In this document: positions 45,854-56,497 of the stretch, piece by piece
How the letters are laid out: each line of letters starts with the position of its first letter
How positions within the stretch are numbered: the first letter of the stretch is position 1
Source: Mycobacterium intracellulare ATCC 13950
GTDB lineage: Bacteria; Actinomycetota; Actinomycetes; Mycobacteriales; Mycobacteriaceae
Assembly: GCF_000277125.1 (NCBI RefSeq)
Contig: NC_016946.1
Coordinates: forward strand, 124,001 to 188,000
Direction: 5' to 3'
Length of the DNA: 64,000 nucleotides
Position numbers and translations under genes: made by a program
The notes under the pieces: model-generated
Seen by the model: only the letters and a program-made list of their open reading frames with translations
Databases searched by the model: none
Told to the model about the DNA's origin: nothing

Positions 45854-47022
45854 GCCTGTTGGTCTTTCGCCCCGCGCTCGCCGGGGCGGTCGGGGCGCGC
45901 CGCGAAGTAGCCGGCGATGGTCGCGGTGATCTCGAGGAACTTGCGCCGCGTGGCCGGCGCCATTTCCCGGGCCACGTCGATGACCCCGCCCGGTCGCAGG
46001 TGCGGGTCGAACGGCACCTCGATGACCGGCCGCCCGTGATCGGTGAACTCGCGGGCCAGCAACGCCCGGGTGCGTTTGTCCGCGTGGCCATCCGAATCGT
46101 TGAGCACCACGATGCTGTGCTGCAGCAGCGTCGTCAGGCCCTGATCCGCCAGCCATTCCATGGTCCGCGCGGCGGCGGACGCGCCGTCGGCCCAGGGCGA
46201 GGACACCACGATCAGCGCGTCCAGATCGCGCAGCACCTCCTGGGTCAGCGGCGCGTCCATCGTCGAACCGCAGTCGATGACCGAGATCGTGAAATGGCGA
46301 TCCAGCCGCAGCGCGGCCTCCCGGTAGATCGCGGGATCGAGCACGCGGCGCGGTCCGGACGCCGGTTCGCCGCCGAGCACGTGCAGGCCCGCGGAATTGC
46401 GGCCCAGGCGCGCCACCACATCGTCGAAGGACCGCAGGTTCTTGTCGGCGGTGAGCTCCCAGAACGAGCGCGTCGATCCCGGATCGATGCGGCTGCTGAG
46501 GCGCCCGAAGGCGGTGTCGGCGTCGATCGCCACGACGTGGTCTTGCCGGCGGAGTTGGGCGAACAGCGAGCCGACACTGGCGGCCACCGAGGTCTTGCCC
46601 ACGCCGCCCTTGCCCAGCACGCCGACCTTGTAGTTGCCGTGCAGGCGGGTCTGGATGGTCGCCTCGAATTGAGCCTCCTGCCGCTGGGCCGGGGAAGGGC
46701 CCAGGGTGATCAGGCCGAAGGTGGCGATCCGCAGGACGCGTCGCCAACCGCGGTCGGGGAGGTCCTGCGAGGGCGGCGGCGCAGGGGCGGGTTGCTGCGG
46801 CGCCACGGCGGGTGGTGGCCGGAAGGACGGGGCGGCGGCGGGAGGCGGGGGCGCCGATGCCCAGCCCTGCGGCGGAGCGGACGGCCGGGGCGGGGCGGGG
46901 GCCGGGGCCGGTGGCCGCGGGGCGGCGTGGGGCCCGTGCGCAGGGGGGCCAGGCGGGCGGGCCGCCGCGGTTTTCCGCGCGGGCTGCAGACGGTCCCGCA
47001 GGAATTCGTCGCGCTCGTTCAT
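45850..47022 (-). CDS. MinD/ParA-like ATPase with proline-rich N-terminus (Rv3860-like)
   Basis: A 390-residue protein. Residues about 15-88 are almost only Pro, Ala and Gly; the ATPase domain follows, with Walker A VGVLGKGGVGKTSVAAS near residue 135, a switch region AIDADTAFGRLSSR, and SVIDCGSTMDAPL near 252. It is divergent from gltB across 624 bp, like Rv3860 in M. tuberculosis, and related to EspI and to the ESX-2 MinD-like protein at 35785. This points to a type VII secretion or polar role rather than cell division (inference). Confidence 0.8.
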   Translation of the reverse strand: MNERDEFLRDRLQPARKTAAARPPGPPAHGPHAAPRPPAPAPAPPRPSAPPQGWASAPPPPAAAPSFRPPPAVAPQQPAPAPPPSQDLPDRGWRRVLRIATFGLITLGPSPAQRQEAQFEATIQTRLHGNYKVGVLGKGGVGKTSVAASVGSLFAQLRRQDHVVAIDADTAFGRLSSRIDPGSTRSFWELTADKNLRSFDDVVARLGRNSAGLHVLGGEPASGPRRVLDPAIYREAALRLDRHFTISVIDCGSTMDAPLTQEVLRDLDALIVVSSPWADGASAAARTMEWLADQGLTTLLQHSIVVLNDSDGHADKRTRALLAREFTDHGRPVIEVPFDPHLRPGGVIDVAREMAPATRRKFLEITATIAGYFAARPDRPGERGAKDQQA

Positions 47023-47646
47023 GGGCTCCTCAGGTGCCGGGCGGTCGGTCGTCGCGCCGTGTTACGTGATAAGCGCCACGGTCCGGCGTGCGACGCCGGA
47101 CGTGACCAATACCGGTCCAGTATCTCCTCACGCGGGCGGCGTGGGAACCCGCAAACCCGGCCCGGTTCGCTGCGGGATCGGCGCGCCGCCGCGATCGCGG
47201 CACTGAGCACGTCGATCCCCGGCGCGGGCGCCGTTACCACCGGGACCGCAAAGCGCCAGCAGCAAACTTATCGCGGCCCGTTGATCGAGGCCGCGAGCGC
47301 GCGGTGGAAGGCCGGCGGTGGTGGAAATCACCGGCCCGAACCCCGGCGCCGCACGAGTGCCGATCAGCGGCAACCGCGAAATTTACGAGGGTGCCCGCCG
47401 ACGGTTTAGACTTGACGAAGTTGGCATGTCAGGCGGGTATTGTCATATCGTTTTACGACTTGTCGAGACCGGTTCCAGGCCACCGTTCAGAGCTGCACGG
47501 ACATCCCGAACAGGATCATCTCCGCCTGGGGCACAGCCTATCGAGACAAGACCGAAGGGATATTCGCCCGCAACGTCCGGGGTGCGATCTCATCGGGGCC
47601 GCTGGTAACGGCCGCGCAGAACGTTCAGGTGAAGGGTCAGGTGCAT
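47023..47646. other. divergent intergenic region between the MinD-like gene and gltB
   Basis: 624 bp without a credible gene. It holds a perfect 8-bp hairpin GTCCGGCG-(TGCGA)-CGCCGGAC at 47081-47101, about 60 bp upstream of the MinD-like start and in its probable leader. The gltB frame is open back to 47440, but that stretch does not look like glutamate synthase. A long gltB leader is therefore possible; no riboswitch fold was recognised. Confidence 0.5.
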
Positions 47647-50600
47647 ATGACGCCCAAGCGCGTCGGGTTATACAACCCCGCGTTCGAGCACGACGCGTGC
47701 GGGGTAGCCATGGTCGTCGATATGCACGGCCGCCGCAGCCGCGACATCGTCGATAAGGCAATCACCGCGCTGCTCAACCTCGAACACCGGGGTGCCCAGG
47801 GCGCCGAGCCGCGCAGCGGCGACGGTGCCGGCATCATGCTTCAGGTTCCCGATGCCTTCTTGCGCGAAGTCGTGGACTTCGAGTTGCCGCCGGCGGGCAG
47901 CTACGCCACCGGCATCGCCTTCCTGCCGCAATCGTCCAAGGACGCCGCGACCGCGTGCGCCGCGGTGGAGAAGATCGCCGAAGCCGAGGGCCTGACCGTG
48001 CTGGGCTGGCGCAACGTCCCCACCGACGACTCGTCGCTGGGCGCGCTGTCGCGCGACGCGATGCCCACCTTCCGGCAGGTGTTCATGGCGGGGGCGTCCG
48101 GTATGACGCTGGAGCGCCGGGCCTACGTGGTCCGCAAGCGCGCCGAGCACGAACTGGGCACCAAGGGCCCGGGCCAAGACGGCCCCGGCCGCGAAACCGT
48201 TTACTTCCCGAGCCTTTCGGGTCAGACCCTGGTCTACAAGGGCATGCTGACCACCCCGCAGCTCAAGGCGTTTTACCTTGACCTGCAAGACAATCGGTTG
48301 ACCAGCGCCCTGGGAATCGTGCACTCGCGGTTCTCCACCAACACTTTTCCGTCGTGGCCGCTGGCGCATCCGTTCCGCCGCGTCGCCCACAACGGTGAGA
48401 TCAACACCGTCACCGGCAACGAGAACTGGATGCGGGCCCGCGAGGCGTTGATCAAGACCGACGTGTTCGGCTCGGAAGCCGACGTCGAGAAGTTGTTCCC
48501 GATCTGCACGCCGGGCGCGTCCGACACCGCGCGCTTCGACGAGGCGCTCGAGCTGCTGCACCTCGGCGGGCGCAGCCTGGCCCACGCCGTGCTGATGATG
48601 ATTCCCGAGGCGTGGGAGCGCAACGAGTCGATGGACCCCGCGCGCCGCGCGTTCTACCGCTACCACGCCTCGCTGATGGAGCCGTGGGACGGACCGGCGT
48701 CGATCACCTTCACCGACGGCACGATCATCGGCGCGGTGCTCGACCGTAATGGCTTGCGCCCCTCGCGGATCTGGGTCACCGAAGACGGTTTGGTGGTGAT
48801 GGCGTCCGAGGCCGGCGTGCTGGACCTGGACCCGGCCAAGGTGGTGCGTCGGATGCGGCTGCAGCCCGGCCGCATGTTCCTGGTGGACACCGCGCAGGGC
48901 CGCATCGTCTCCGACGAGGAGATCAAAGCGGAGCTGGCCGCCGAGCACCCCTACCAGGAGTGGCTGGACAAGAACCTGGTCCCCCTCGACGACCTGCCGC
49001 AGGGCCACTACAAGCGGATGCCGCATGACCGACTGGTCAAGCGCCAGCAGACATTTGGCTACACCTACGAGGAACTCAACCTGTTGGTGGCGCCGATGGT
49101 GCGCAGCGGCGCCGAGCCGATCGGGTCGATGGGCACCGACACCCCGGTCGCGGTGCTCTCCCAGCGGCCCCGGATGCTCTACGACTACTTCCAGCAGCTG
49201 TTCGCGCAGGTGACCAACCCGCCGCTGGACGCCATCCGCGAGGAGGTGGTGACCAGCCTGCAGGGCACCACCGGCGGCGAGCGTGACCTGCTCACCCCGA
49301 CCGAGCTCTCGTGTCACCAGATCGCGCTGCCGCAGCCGATCCTGCGCAACCGGGAGCTGGCGAAGCTGATCAACCTCAACCCGGACGACGAGGTCAACGG
49401 ACGCCCGCATGGCATGCGTTCCAAGGTGATTCGCTGCCTTTACCCGGTGGCCGAAGGTGGCGCCGGGCTGGCCGCCGCCCTCGAGGACGTGCGCGCGCAG
49501 GCATCGGCGGCGATCGCCGACGGCGCGCGGGTGATCATCCTGTCCGACCGCGAATCCGACGAACGGATGGCGCCCATTCCGTCGCTGCTCGCAGTGGCGG
49601 GGGTGCACCACCACCTGGTGCGCGACCGGACACGCACCCACGTGGGTCTGGTGGTGGAGACCGGTGACGCCCGCGAGGTGCACCACATGGCGGCGCTGGT
49701 CAGCTTCGGCGCCGCGGCGATCAACCCGTACCTGGCGTTCGAGTCGATCGAGGACATGCTCGACCGGGGCGTGATCGAGGGCATCGACCGCAAGACGGCG
49801 CTGAACAACTACATCAAGGCGGCCGGCAAGGGTGTGCTGAAAGTGATGTCCAAGATGGGCATTTCGACGCTCGCCTCCTACACCGGTGCGCAGTTGTTCC
49901 AGGCGGTCGGCATCTCCGAGGATGTGCTCAACGAATACTTCACCGGGTTGAGCTGTCCCATCGGCGGGATCACCCTGGACGACATCGCCGCCGACGTCGC
50001 CGCCCGCCACGCCCTGGCCTACCTGGACCGGCCGGGCGAACGCGCCCACCGCGAGCTCGAGGTGGGCGGGGAATACCAGTGGCGCCGCGAGGGCGAGTAC
50101 CACCTGTTCAACCCCGAGACCGTCTTCAAGCTGCAGCACGCCACGCGCACCGGCCAGTACAAGGTGTTCAAGGACTACACCCGCCTGGTCGACGACCAGA
50201 GCGAGCGCATGGCGTCCCTGCGCGGCCTGCTCAAGTTCCGCGCCGGTGTGCGGGAACCGATCCCGCTCGAAGAGGTCGAGCCCGCAAGCGAAATCGTCAA
50301 ACGCTTCTCCACCGGGGCGATGAGCTACGGCTCGATCTCGGCGGAGGCCCACGAGACGCTGGCCATCGCGATGAACCGGCTGGGCGGCCGGTCCAACAGC
50401 GGCGAGGGCGGCGAGGACGTCAAGCGCTTCGACCGCGACCCCGACGGGGCCTGGCGGCGCAGCGCGATCAAGCAGGTCGCCTCGGGCCGGTTCGGTGTCA
50501 CCTCGCACTACCTGACGAACTGCACCGACATCCAGATCAAGATGGCCCAGGGCGCGAAACCCGGTGAGGGAGGCCAGCTTCCGGGGCACAAGGTGTACCC

Positions 50601-52230
50601 GTGGGTGGCCGAAGTCCGCCACTCCACCCCCGGCGTCGGCCTGATCTCACCGCCGCCGCACCACGACATCTACTCCATCGAGGACCTGGCACAGCTGATC
50701 CACGACCTGAAGAACGCCAACCCGGCGGCGCGCGTGCATGTCAAGCTGGTCTCCGAGAACGGCGTCGGCACGGTGGCGGCGGGCGTGTCCAAGGCCCACG
50801 CCGACGTGGTCCTGATCTCCGGGCACGACGGCGGCACCGGCGCGACGCCGATGACCTCGATGAAGCACGCCGGGGCGCCGTGGGAGCTGGGGCTGGCCGA
50901 GACGCAGCAGACGTTGCTGCTCAACGGGTTACGCGACCGGATCGTGGTCCAGGTCGACGGCCAGCTCAAGACGGGTCGCGACGTGATGATCGCGGCGCTG
51001 CTCGGCGCCGAGGAATTCGGCTTCGCCACCGCGCCGCTGGTGGTGTCCGGCTGCATCATGATGCGGGTCTGCCACCTCGACACCTGCCCCGTCGGGGTGG
51101 CCACCCAGAACCCGGTGCTGCGCGAACGTTTCACCGGCAAGCCCGAGTTCGTCGAGAACTTCTTCATGTTCATCGCCGAAGAGGTCCGCGAATACATGGC
51201 GCAGTTGGGATTCCGCACCCTCAACGAGGCCATCGGGCAGGTCAAGGCGCTCGACACCACGTTGGCGCGCGCCCACTGGAAGGCGCACCGGCTCGACCTG
51301 GACCCGGTCCTGCACGAGCCGGAATCGGCGTTCATGAACCAGGACCTGTACTGCACCTCGCGTCAGGACCACGGCCTGGACAAGGCGCTCGACCAGCAGT
51401 TGATCGTGATGAGCCGCGAGGCACTGGATTCCGGTACGCCGGTGCGTTTCTCGACCACGATCAGCAACGTCAACCGCACGGTGGGCACCATGCTCGGCCA
51501 CGAGGTCACCAAAGCCTATGGCGGTCAAGGGTTGCCGGACGGGACCATCGACATCACCTTCGACGGCTCGGCGGGCAACAGCTTCGGCGCGTTCGTGCCG
51601 CGCGGCATCACCCTGCGCGTCTACGGCGACGCCAACGACTACGTCGGCAAGGGTCTGTCCGGTGGCCGGATCGTGGTTCGGCCGTCGGACGACGCCCCGC
51701 AGGACTACGTGGCCGAGGACAACATCATCGGCGGCAACGTGATCCTGTTCGGCGCGACCAGCGGTGAGGCGTACCTGCGCGGTGTCGTCGGCGAGCGGTT
51801 CGCGGTCCGCAACTCCGGGGCGCACGCCGTCGTCGAGGGTGTCGGGGACCACGGGTGTGAATACATGACCGGCGGCAAGGTCGTCGTCCTCGGTCGCACC
51901 GGCCGCAACTTCGCGGCCGGCATGTCCGGCGGGGTGGCGTACATCTACGACCCGCACGGCGAATTGCCAGGAAATCTCAACACGGAGATGGTCGAGCTCG
52001 AGAGCTTGGATGAGGATGACGACGAGTGGTTGCACGGCATGATCCAGGCACACGTTGATGCCACCGATTCCGCTGTGGGTCAGCGCATTCTGGGTGACTG
52101 GCCGGAGGAGCGCCGGCATTTCGCCAAGGTGATGCCGCGCGACTTCAAGCGGGTGCTGCAGGCCATCGCCGACGCGGAACGCGACGGCGCCGATGTCGAC
52201 AAGGCGATCATGGCGGCCGCCCATGGCTGA
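47647..52230 (+). CDS. gltB: glutamate synthase [NADPH] large subunit
   Basis: A 1527-residue GOGAT large subunit that makes two glutamates from glutamine and 2-oxoglutarate. The start ATG at 47647 gives a 17-residue propeptide (ending FEHDA) before catalytic Cys18 of the class II amidotransferase domain (CGVAM). The FMN/central domain follows, with the [3Fe-4S] cysteines at about 1136, 1142 and 1147 ([12 protein letters not shown]), then the beta-helix gltB_C domain ([23 protein letters not shown]). Length equals M. tuberculosis Rv3859c as remembered. Its end overlaps gltD by 8 bp. Confidence 0.96.
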   Translation: MTPKRVGLYNPAFEHDACGVAMVVDMHGRRSRDIVDKAITALLNLEHRGAQGAEPRSGDGAGIMLQVPDAFLREVVDFELPPAGSYATGIAFLPQSSKDAATACAAVEKIAEAEGLTVLGWRNVPTDDSSLGALSRDAMPTFRQVFMAGASGMTLERRAYVVRKRAEHELGTKGPGQDGPGRETVYFPSLSGQTLVYKGMLTTPQLKAFYLDLQDNRLTSALGIVHSRFSTNTFPSWPLAHPFRRVAHNGEINTVTGNENWMRAREALIKTDVFGSEADVEKLFPICTPGASDTARFDEALELLHLGGRSLAHAVLMMIPEAWERNESMDPARRAFYRYHASLMEPWDGPASITFTDGTIIGAVLDRNGLRPSRIWVTEDGLVVMASEAGVLDLDPAKVVRRMRLQPGRMFLVDTAQGRIVSDEEIKAELAAEHPYQEWLDKNLVPLDDLPQGHYKRMPHDRLVKRQQTFGYTYEELNLLVAPMVRSGAEPIGSMGTDTPVAVLSQRPRMLYDYFQQLFAQVTNPPLDAIREEVVTSLQGTTGGERDLLTPTELSCHQIALPQPILRNRELAKLINLNPDDEVNGRPHGMRSKVIRCLYPVAEGGAGLAAALEDVRAQASAAIADGARVIILSDRESDERMAPIPSLLAVAGVHHHLVRDRTRTHVGLVVETGDAREVHHMAALVSFGAAAINPYLAFESIEDMLDRGVIEGIDRKTALNNYIKAAGKGVLKVMSKMGISTLASYTGAQLFQAVGISEDVLNEYFTGLSCPIGGITLDDIAADVAARHALAYLDRPGERAHRELEVGGEYQWRREGEYHLFNPETVFKLQHATRTGQYKVFKDYTRLVDDQSERMASLRGLLKFRAGVREPIPLEEVEPASEIVKRFSTGAMSYGSISAEAHETLAIAMNRLGGRSNSGEGGEDVKRFDRDPDGAWRRSAIKQVASGRFGVTSHYLTNCTDIQIKMAQGAKPGEGGQLPGHKVYPWVAEVRHSTPGVGLISPPPHHDIYSIEDLAQLIHDLKNANPAARVHVKLVSENGVGTVAAGVSKAHADVVLISGHDGGTGATPMTSMKHAGAPWELGLAETQQTLLLNGLRDRIVVQVDGQLKTGRDVMIAALLGAEEFGFATAPLVVSGCIMMRVCHLDTCPVGVATQNPVLRERFTGKPEFVENFFMFIAEEVREYMAQLGFRTLNEAIGQVKALDTTLARAHWKAHRLDLDPVLHEPESAFMNQDLYCTSRQDHGLDKALDQQLIVMSREALDSGTPVRFSTTISNVNRTVGTMLGHEVTKAYGGQGLPDGTIDITFDGSAGNSFGAFVPRGITLRVYGDANDYVGKGLSGGRIVVRPSDDAPQDYVAEDNIIGGNVILFGATSGEAYLRGVVGERFAVRNSGAHAVVEGVGDHGCEYMTGGKVVVLGRTGRNFAAGMSGGVAYIYDPHGELPGNLNTEMVELESLDEDDDEWLHGMIQAHVDATDSAVGQRILGDWPEERRHFAKVMPRDFKRVLQAIADAERDGADVDKAIMAAAHG

Positions 52231-53698
52231 TCCGAGCGGCTTCCTGAAATACACGCACCGGGAATTGCCGAAGCGCCGGCCGGTCCCGCTGCGGTTGCGC
52301 GACTGGCGCGAGGTCTACGAGGATTTCGACAACGAGACCCTGCGCGAGCAGGCGACCCGCTGCATGGACTGCGGTATTCCGTTCTGTCACAACGGTTGTC
52401 CGCTGGGCAACCTGATTCCGGAGTGGAATGACCTGGTCCGCAGGGACCAGTGGCAGGCCGCGATCGAACGGCTGCACGCCACCAACAACTTCCCGGACTT
52501 CACCGGCCGGCTGTGCCCGGCGCCGTGTGAGCCGGCCTGTGTGCTCGGCATCAACCAGGATCCGGTGACGATCAAGCAGATCGAGCTGGAGATCATCGAC
52601 AAGGCCTTCGACGAGGGCTGGGTGCGGCCGCTTCCGCCGGAAAAGCTGACCGGGAAAAAGGTCGCCGTGGTCGGTTCCGGACCCGCGGGCCTGGCCGCCG
52701 CTCAGCAGCTGACCCGCGCCGGCCACAGCGTCACCGTCTTCGAGCGGGCCGACCGCATCGGCGGCTTGCTGCGCTACGGCATCCCGGAATTCAAGATGGA
52801 AAAGCGCGTGCTCGACCGCCGGTTGGACCAGATGCGCGCCGAGGGAACCGAGTTCCGGGCGGGCGTCAACGTCGGGGTCGACATCAGCGCCGAGCAGCTG
52901 CGCTCCGACTTCGACGCGGTGGTGCTGGCCGGCGGTGCGACCGCCTGGCGCGATCTGCCCGTTCCCGGCCGGGAATTGGACGGCATCCACCAGGCGATGG
53001 AATTCCTGCCCTGGGGCAACCGGCAAGCGTTGGGTGATCTGGGCGAAGGCGAGGTGGACGCCGACGGGCAACCGCCGCTCACCGCCAAAGGCAAGAAGGT
53101 CATCATCATCGGCGGCGGCGACACCGGCGCCGACTGCCTGGGCACCGTGCACCGGCAGGGCGCCACCGAGGTGCACCAGTTCGAGATCATGCCGCGCCCA
53201 CCGGAGACGCGCGCCCCGTCCACCCCGTGGCCGACCTACCCGCTGATGTACCGGGTCTCCGCGGCGCACGAAGAGGGCGGCGAGCGGGTGTTCTCCGTCA
53301 ACACCGAGCAGTTCGTCGGCCGGGACGGTCGCGTCACGGCGCTCAAGGCGCACGAGGTCACCATGGAGGGCGGCAAGTTCGTCAAGGTCGACGGCTCCGA
53401 TTTCGAACTCGAGGCCGACCTGGTGTTGCTGGCGATGGGATTCGTCGGACCCGAGAAGGAGGGCCTGCTCACCGAGCTCGGAGTCAAGCTCACCGAGCGC
53501 GGCAACGTCGCGCGCGGCGCCGACTTCGAGACGTCGGTTCCGGGCGTCTTCGTAGCCGGGGACATGGGTCGCGGCCAGTCATTGATCGTTTGGGCGATTG
53601 CTGAGGGCAGGGCGGCCGCCGCGGCGGCGGACCGGTTCATGATGGGTTCCACCGCGCTGCCGGCGCCGATCAAGCCCACCGCGGTACCGCTTCAGTAG
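52223..53698 (+). CDS. gltD: glutamate synthase [NADPH] small subunit
   Basis: A 491-residue flavoprotein that takes electrons from NADPH via FAD and two [4Fe-4S] clusters to GltB. N-terminal cluster cysteines: [17 protein letters not shown] (about 48-64) and CPAPCEPAC (about 96-104). The FAD motif is [17 protein letters not shown] near 149, the NADPH motif is [16 protein letters not shown] near 295, and the closing FAD motif is [22 protein letters not shown] at 52223 overlaps the gltB stop. A 10-bp hairpin follows the gene. Confidence 0.95.
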   Translation: MADPSGFLKYTHRELPKRRPVPLRLRDWREVYEDFDNETLREQATRCMDCGIPFCHNGCPLGNLIPEWNDLVRRDQWQAAIERLHATNNFPDFTGRLCPAPCEPACVLGINQDPVTIKQIELEIIDKAFDEGWVRPLPPEKLTGKKVAVVGSGPAGLAAAQQLTRAGHSVTVFERADRIGGLLRYGIPEFKMEKRVLDRRLDQMRAEGTEFRAGVNVGVDISAEQLRSDFDAVVLAGGATAWRDLPVPGRELDGIHQAMEFLPWGNRQALGDLGEGEVDADGQPPLTAKGKKVIIIGGGDTGADCLGTVHRQGATEVHQFEIMPRPPETRAPSTPWPTYPLMYRVSAAHEEGGERVFSVNTEQFVGRDGRVTALKAHEVTMEGGKFVKVDGSDFELEADLVLLAMGFVGPEKEGLLTELGVKLTERGNVARGADFETSVPGVFVAGDMGRGQSLIVWAIAEGRAAAAAADRFMMGSTALPAPIKPTAVPLQ

Positions 53699-53779
53699 TA
53701 ACACCAGTCACACCAGAAACACGCGCTGGTTCGTTCGGCGCGTCTTCCGCAGTTTGCCAGAAGGTGGGTGTCTAATAAT

Positions 53780-53803
53780 CCCCTGTGAGCCCGCTCACAG
53801 GGG
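53780..53803 (+). terminator. hairpin after gltD
   Basis: CCCCTGTGAG and CTCACAGGGG form a perfect 10-bp stem with a 4-nt loop (CCCG), 81 bp after the gltD stop. It is followed by GG and a mixed sequence, without a T-run. Probably the gltBD terminator; it could also be an operator or leader stem for the small gene at 53852. Confidence 0.5.
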
Positions 53804-53851
53804 GGTCACACTGTTTCCCGGATGGACGGACCGATTGCAGGAGTGGTTTTT

Positions 53852-53992
53852 GTGCATATCCACCCAGTACCCCGGACGCGGATGGGGCGAATGGCCTGGT
53901 CATGGTTGCGTCACCCGGTAAAAAGTCGCGAGTTCCCCGCCAAGCACGAGCGGTTGGTCACCGCCCAGGATCTACTGCTCTTCGGCGCGTGA
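53852..53992 (+). CDS. small predicted protein, 46 residues
   Basis: A short frame with a strong ribosome site: AGGAG at 53839-53843 is 8 nt before the GTG. The product starts MHIHPVPRTRMGRMAWSWL, is rich in Arg/Trp at the front, and ends LVTAQDLLLFGA. It has no clear membrane helix. It occupies the place just after gltD where M. tuberculosis has the small gene Rv3857c; homology was not tested. The rest of the 53699-54092 space holds only the hairpin at 53780. Confidence 0.45.
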   Translation: MHIHPVPRTRMGRMAWSWLRHPVKSREFPAKHERLVTAQDLLLFGA

Positions 53993-54092
53993 CCACTCTG
54001 CCGCCGCGCCTGCGGGCGCCCGGCGGGTTTGCTCCGCGCCCGGCGGGCGGGATTTTCGCCTGAGCGCCAGGGGCGGGGCCCGAAAATCGGTG

Positions 54093-54944
54093 CTATCCGT
54101 CGAGTAATCCCGAATCGCGGATCGCCTCGGCGAGCGGTTCCAGCACGGCGGGGTCGTGTGGCGGGGGTAGGTAGACGATCCCGAGGTCGAGCCCTTCGGC
54201 GGCGAGTCCGGCGGCGTCCGCGACGACCTTCCCGTAGTCGAGGTCCGGCTCGAGGCGCAGGTTCGCCGAGAGGGTGATCTCCTTCGGATCGCGGCCGATG
54301 TCCGCGCAGTGTGCGGCGAGGACGTCACGCTTGTGGGCGAAAACGTCGGGCGGGCCGCCGACGAAGTTCCAGTGCTGGGCGTAGCGGGCGGTGATCCGCA
54401 GCGTGCGCTTCTCGCCGCTGCCGCCGATGCAGATCGGGGGGTGCGGACGCTGCGGCCCCTTGGGCTCGTTGCGGGCACCCTTGAGCTGATAGAACCTGCC
54501 TTGAAAATCGGAGCAGTCCGTGGTCAAAAGGCTGGTCAACACCTCGCAGGCTTCCTCGAAGCGGTCGAAGCGTTCCTTCATGCTGCCCAGCTCGATGCCG
54601 TAGGCGCCGGATTCCTCCTCGTTCCAGCCGGCGCCGATCCCCAGCTCGAGGCGCCCGTTGGAGATGATGTCGAGGGCGGCCGCCATGTTGGCCAGCACCG
54701 CGGGGTGGCGGTAGTGGATCCCGGTGACCAGGGTGCCCAGCCGCAATCGCGTGGTGGCCTGTGCCAGCGCCGTCAGCGTCGTCCACCCCTCCAGACAGGG
54801 CCCGCTGCTGTCGGAGAAGATCGGGTAGAAGTGGTCGAAGGTCCACCCGGATTCGTAGACGTCGATGTCGTCTGCGGCCTGCCAGACGGCCAGCATCTGG
54901 GCCCAGGTGGTGTTCTGCGGAGAAGTCTTGAAGGCGAATCGCAT
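54093..54944 (-). CDS. LLM class F420-dependent oxidoreductase
   Basis: A 283-residue luciferase-fold enzyme. Marks: MRFAFKTSPQNTTWAQML at the start, SGWTFDHFYPIF near residue 32, TTRLRLGTLVTGIHYRHPAVLANMAA near 65, and RLELGIGAGWNEEE near 97, with PPICIGGSGEKRTLRI at 170. This is the TIGR03560-like F420 group common in mycobacteria. Substrate unknown. It is divergent from the small membrane protein at 54996. Confidence 0.85.
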   Translation of the reverse strand: MRFAFKTSPQNTTWAQMLAVWQAADDIDVYESGWTFDHFYPIFSDSSGPCLEGWTTLTALAQATTRLRLGTLVTGIHYRHPAVLANMAAALDIISNGRLELGIGAGWNEEESGAYGIELGSMKERFDRFEEACEVLTSLLTTDCSDFQGRFYQLKGARNEPKGPQRPHPPICIGGSGEKRTLRITARYAQHWNFVGGPPDVFAHKRDVLAAHCADIGRDPKEITLSANLRLEPDLDYGKVVADAAGLAAEGLDLGIVYLPPPHDPAVLEPLAEAIRDSGLLDG

Positions 54945-54995
54945 GTCAACGACGTTAGTCGGCGTTTATGAAGGGCAACTAAACTCGACCGCGCT

Positions 54996-55436
54996 ATGAC
55001 TTGCCCTTGTTGCTCCCTGGGAATCGACACCAAGCTCACGCTGCTGGCGGCGGGCCTGATCTTCCTGCTCGCGCTCGTTCTCGGGATCTGGAAATACCGC
55101 GGGATGATGACCTCCGAGAATCATCTCGCGCATCCCTACGTCGACATCGCGCATCGCGCGGCGCTGCTGTATTCGTTCGCGACGCTGCTGCTCGCGGTTT
55201 TCGTACAACTGAGCGCCTGGCCGGTGTGGGTGAACCTGACGGCCGCCGGCGTCGTCGTCTTCTTCTTCGTGGCGGCCATCGCCGCCTACATCACCCACGG
55301 GGCACGGCGCGACACCGTCAACCAATTCGAAAACGCCGACCGCAGCACCGAATTGGCGATGGCCGCGCTGATCGTCGGGGAAATCGGCGGGTTCGGCGTG
55401 CTGCTCGCCGGGTTCGTGGTCGGCCAACTGCTGTAA
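54996..55436 (+). CDS. small integral membrane protein
   Basis: A 146-residue protein of unknown function with about four hydrophobic segments (starting at about residues 14, 55, 78 and 122). The N-terminus has a CPCC motif (MTCPCCS), and a histidine-containing loop lies between helices 1 and 2 (SENHLAHPYVDIAHRA), which could hold a metal or heme. It is 31 bp before the PHP gene on the same strand, so co-transcription is likely. Confidence 0.7.
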   Translation: MTCPCCSLGIDTKLTLLAAGLIFLLALVLGIWKYRGMMTSENHLAHPYVDIAHRAALLYSFATLLLAVFVQLSAWPVWVNLTAAGVVVFFFVAAIAAYITHGARRDTVNQFENADRSTELAMAALIVGEIGGFGVLLAGFVVGQLL

Positions 55437-55467
55437 CTCGCCGAGGTCTGGCGGGCACACTGGAGTC

Positions 55468-56475
55468 ATGGATCCGGTAGCGGCCCTGCGGCAGATCGCC
55501 TACTACAAGGACCGGAGCCGTCACGACCCGAGACGCGTGATGGCCTACCGCAACGCGGCCGACATCATCGAGGGCCTCGACGACGCGGCGCGCGAACGCC
55601 ACGGCCAGGCCAACAGCTGGCAGTCGCTGCCGGGAATCGGCCCCAAAACCGCCAAGGTCATCGACCAGGCGTGGTCCGGCCGAGAACCCGACCTGCTGGT
55701 CGAATTGCGTTCCACCGCAGAAGATCTCGGTGGCGGTGACATTCGTGCCGCGCTGCGCGGCGACCTGCACCTGCACTCCAACTGGTCGGACGGCTCCGCT
55801 CCGATCGAGGAGATGATGGCCGCGGCGGCGGCGCTGGGCCACGAATACTGCGCGCTGACCGACCATTCGCCGCGGCTGACCATCGCCAACGGCCTGTCGC
55901 CGGAGCGGTTACGCAAGCAGCTCGACGTGATCGACCGGCTGCAGGAGACGTTCGCGCCCATGCGCATCCTCACCGGGATCGAGGTCGACATCCTCGACGA
56001 CGGCAGCCTGGACCAGGAACCCGAACTGCTGGAACGCCTCGACGTCGTGGTGGCCAGCGTGCACTCCAAGTTATCGATGGATTCCGCCGCGATGACCCGG
56101 CGCATGCTGCGCGCGGTCGAAAACCCGCACGCCGACGTGCTCGGCCACTGCACTGGCCGGCTGGTGTCCGGCAACCGCGGCATCCGGCCGGAATCCAAGT
56201 TCGACGCCGAGGCGGTGTTCACGGCGTGCCGCGAGTCCGGCACCGCGGTGGAGATCAACTCCCGGCCGGAGCGGCGCGACCCGCCGACCCGCCTGCTCAA
56301 CCTGGCGCTGGAGATCGGTTGCGTGTTCAGCATCGACACCGATGCCCACGCCCCGGGCCAGCTGGACTTCCTCGGTTACGGCGCGCAGCGCGCCCTGGAC
56401 GCGGGCGTTCCCCCCGACCGGATCGTGAACACCTGGCCGGCCGACCGGCTGCTGGAGTGGACCGGGTCGAACTGA
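55468..56475 (+). CDS. PHP domain protein (Rv3856c-like, PolX C-terminal type)
   Basis: A 335-residue protein: an N-terminal helix-hairpin-helix DNA-binding part (WQSLPGIGPKTAKVID near residue 50), then a PHP phosphoesterase domain with the metal-binding motifs DLHLHSNWSDG near 99, ALTDHSPR near 129, GIEVDILDDG, VVASVHSKL, HCTGR and IDTDAHAP. This is the C-terminal half of a bacterial PolX without the polymerase domain, suggesting a 3'-5' exonuclease or phosphatase for DNA repair. It corresponds in position to Rv3856c near ethR. Confidence 0.85.
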   Translation: MDPVAALRQIAYYKDRSRHDPRRVMAYRNAADIIEGLDDAARERHGQANSWQSLPGIGPKTAKVIDQAWSGREPDLLVELRSTAEDLGGGDIRAALRGDLHLHSNWSDGSAPIEEMMAAAAALGHEYCALTDHSPRLTIANGLSPERLRKQLDVIDRLQETFAPMRILTGIEVDILDDGSLDQEPELLERLDVVVASVHSKLSMDSAAMTRRMLRAVENPHADVLGHCTGRLVSGNRGIRPESKFDAEAVFTACRESGTAVEINSRPERRDPPTRLLNLALEIGCVFSIDTDAHAPGQLDFLGYGAQRALDAGVPPDRIVNTWPADRLLEWTGSN

Positions 56476-56497
56476 CCGCGAGCCGGATGTCCCGCGA

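Noticed and set aside
47440..47646. N-terminal extension of gltB by 69 residues
   Set aside because: The GOGAT propeptide and length match the ATG at 47647; the extension has no similarity to the family.
43562..47646. insertion sequence or phage remnant at the ESX-1 deletion point
   Set aside because: No transposase, integrase, terminal inverted repeat or tRNA target was found; the interval is filled by ordinary genes.
47023..47646. glutamine or ammonium riboswitch upstream of gltB
   Set aside because: Only an 8-bp hairpin near the opposite gene was seen; no conserved riboswitch core could be recognised by eye.
47668..50622. 984-residue frame antisense to gltB
   Set aside because: Long antisense frames are common in high-GC DNA; composition is low-complexity and no family is recognisable, whereas gltB is unambiguous.
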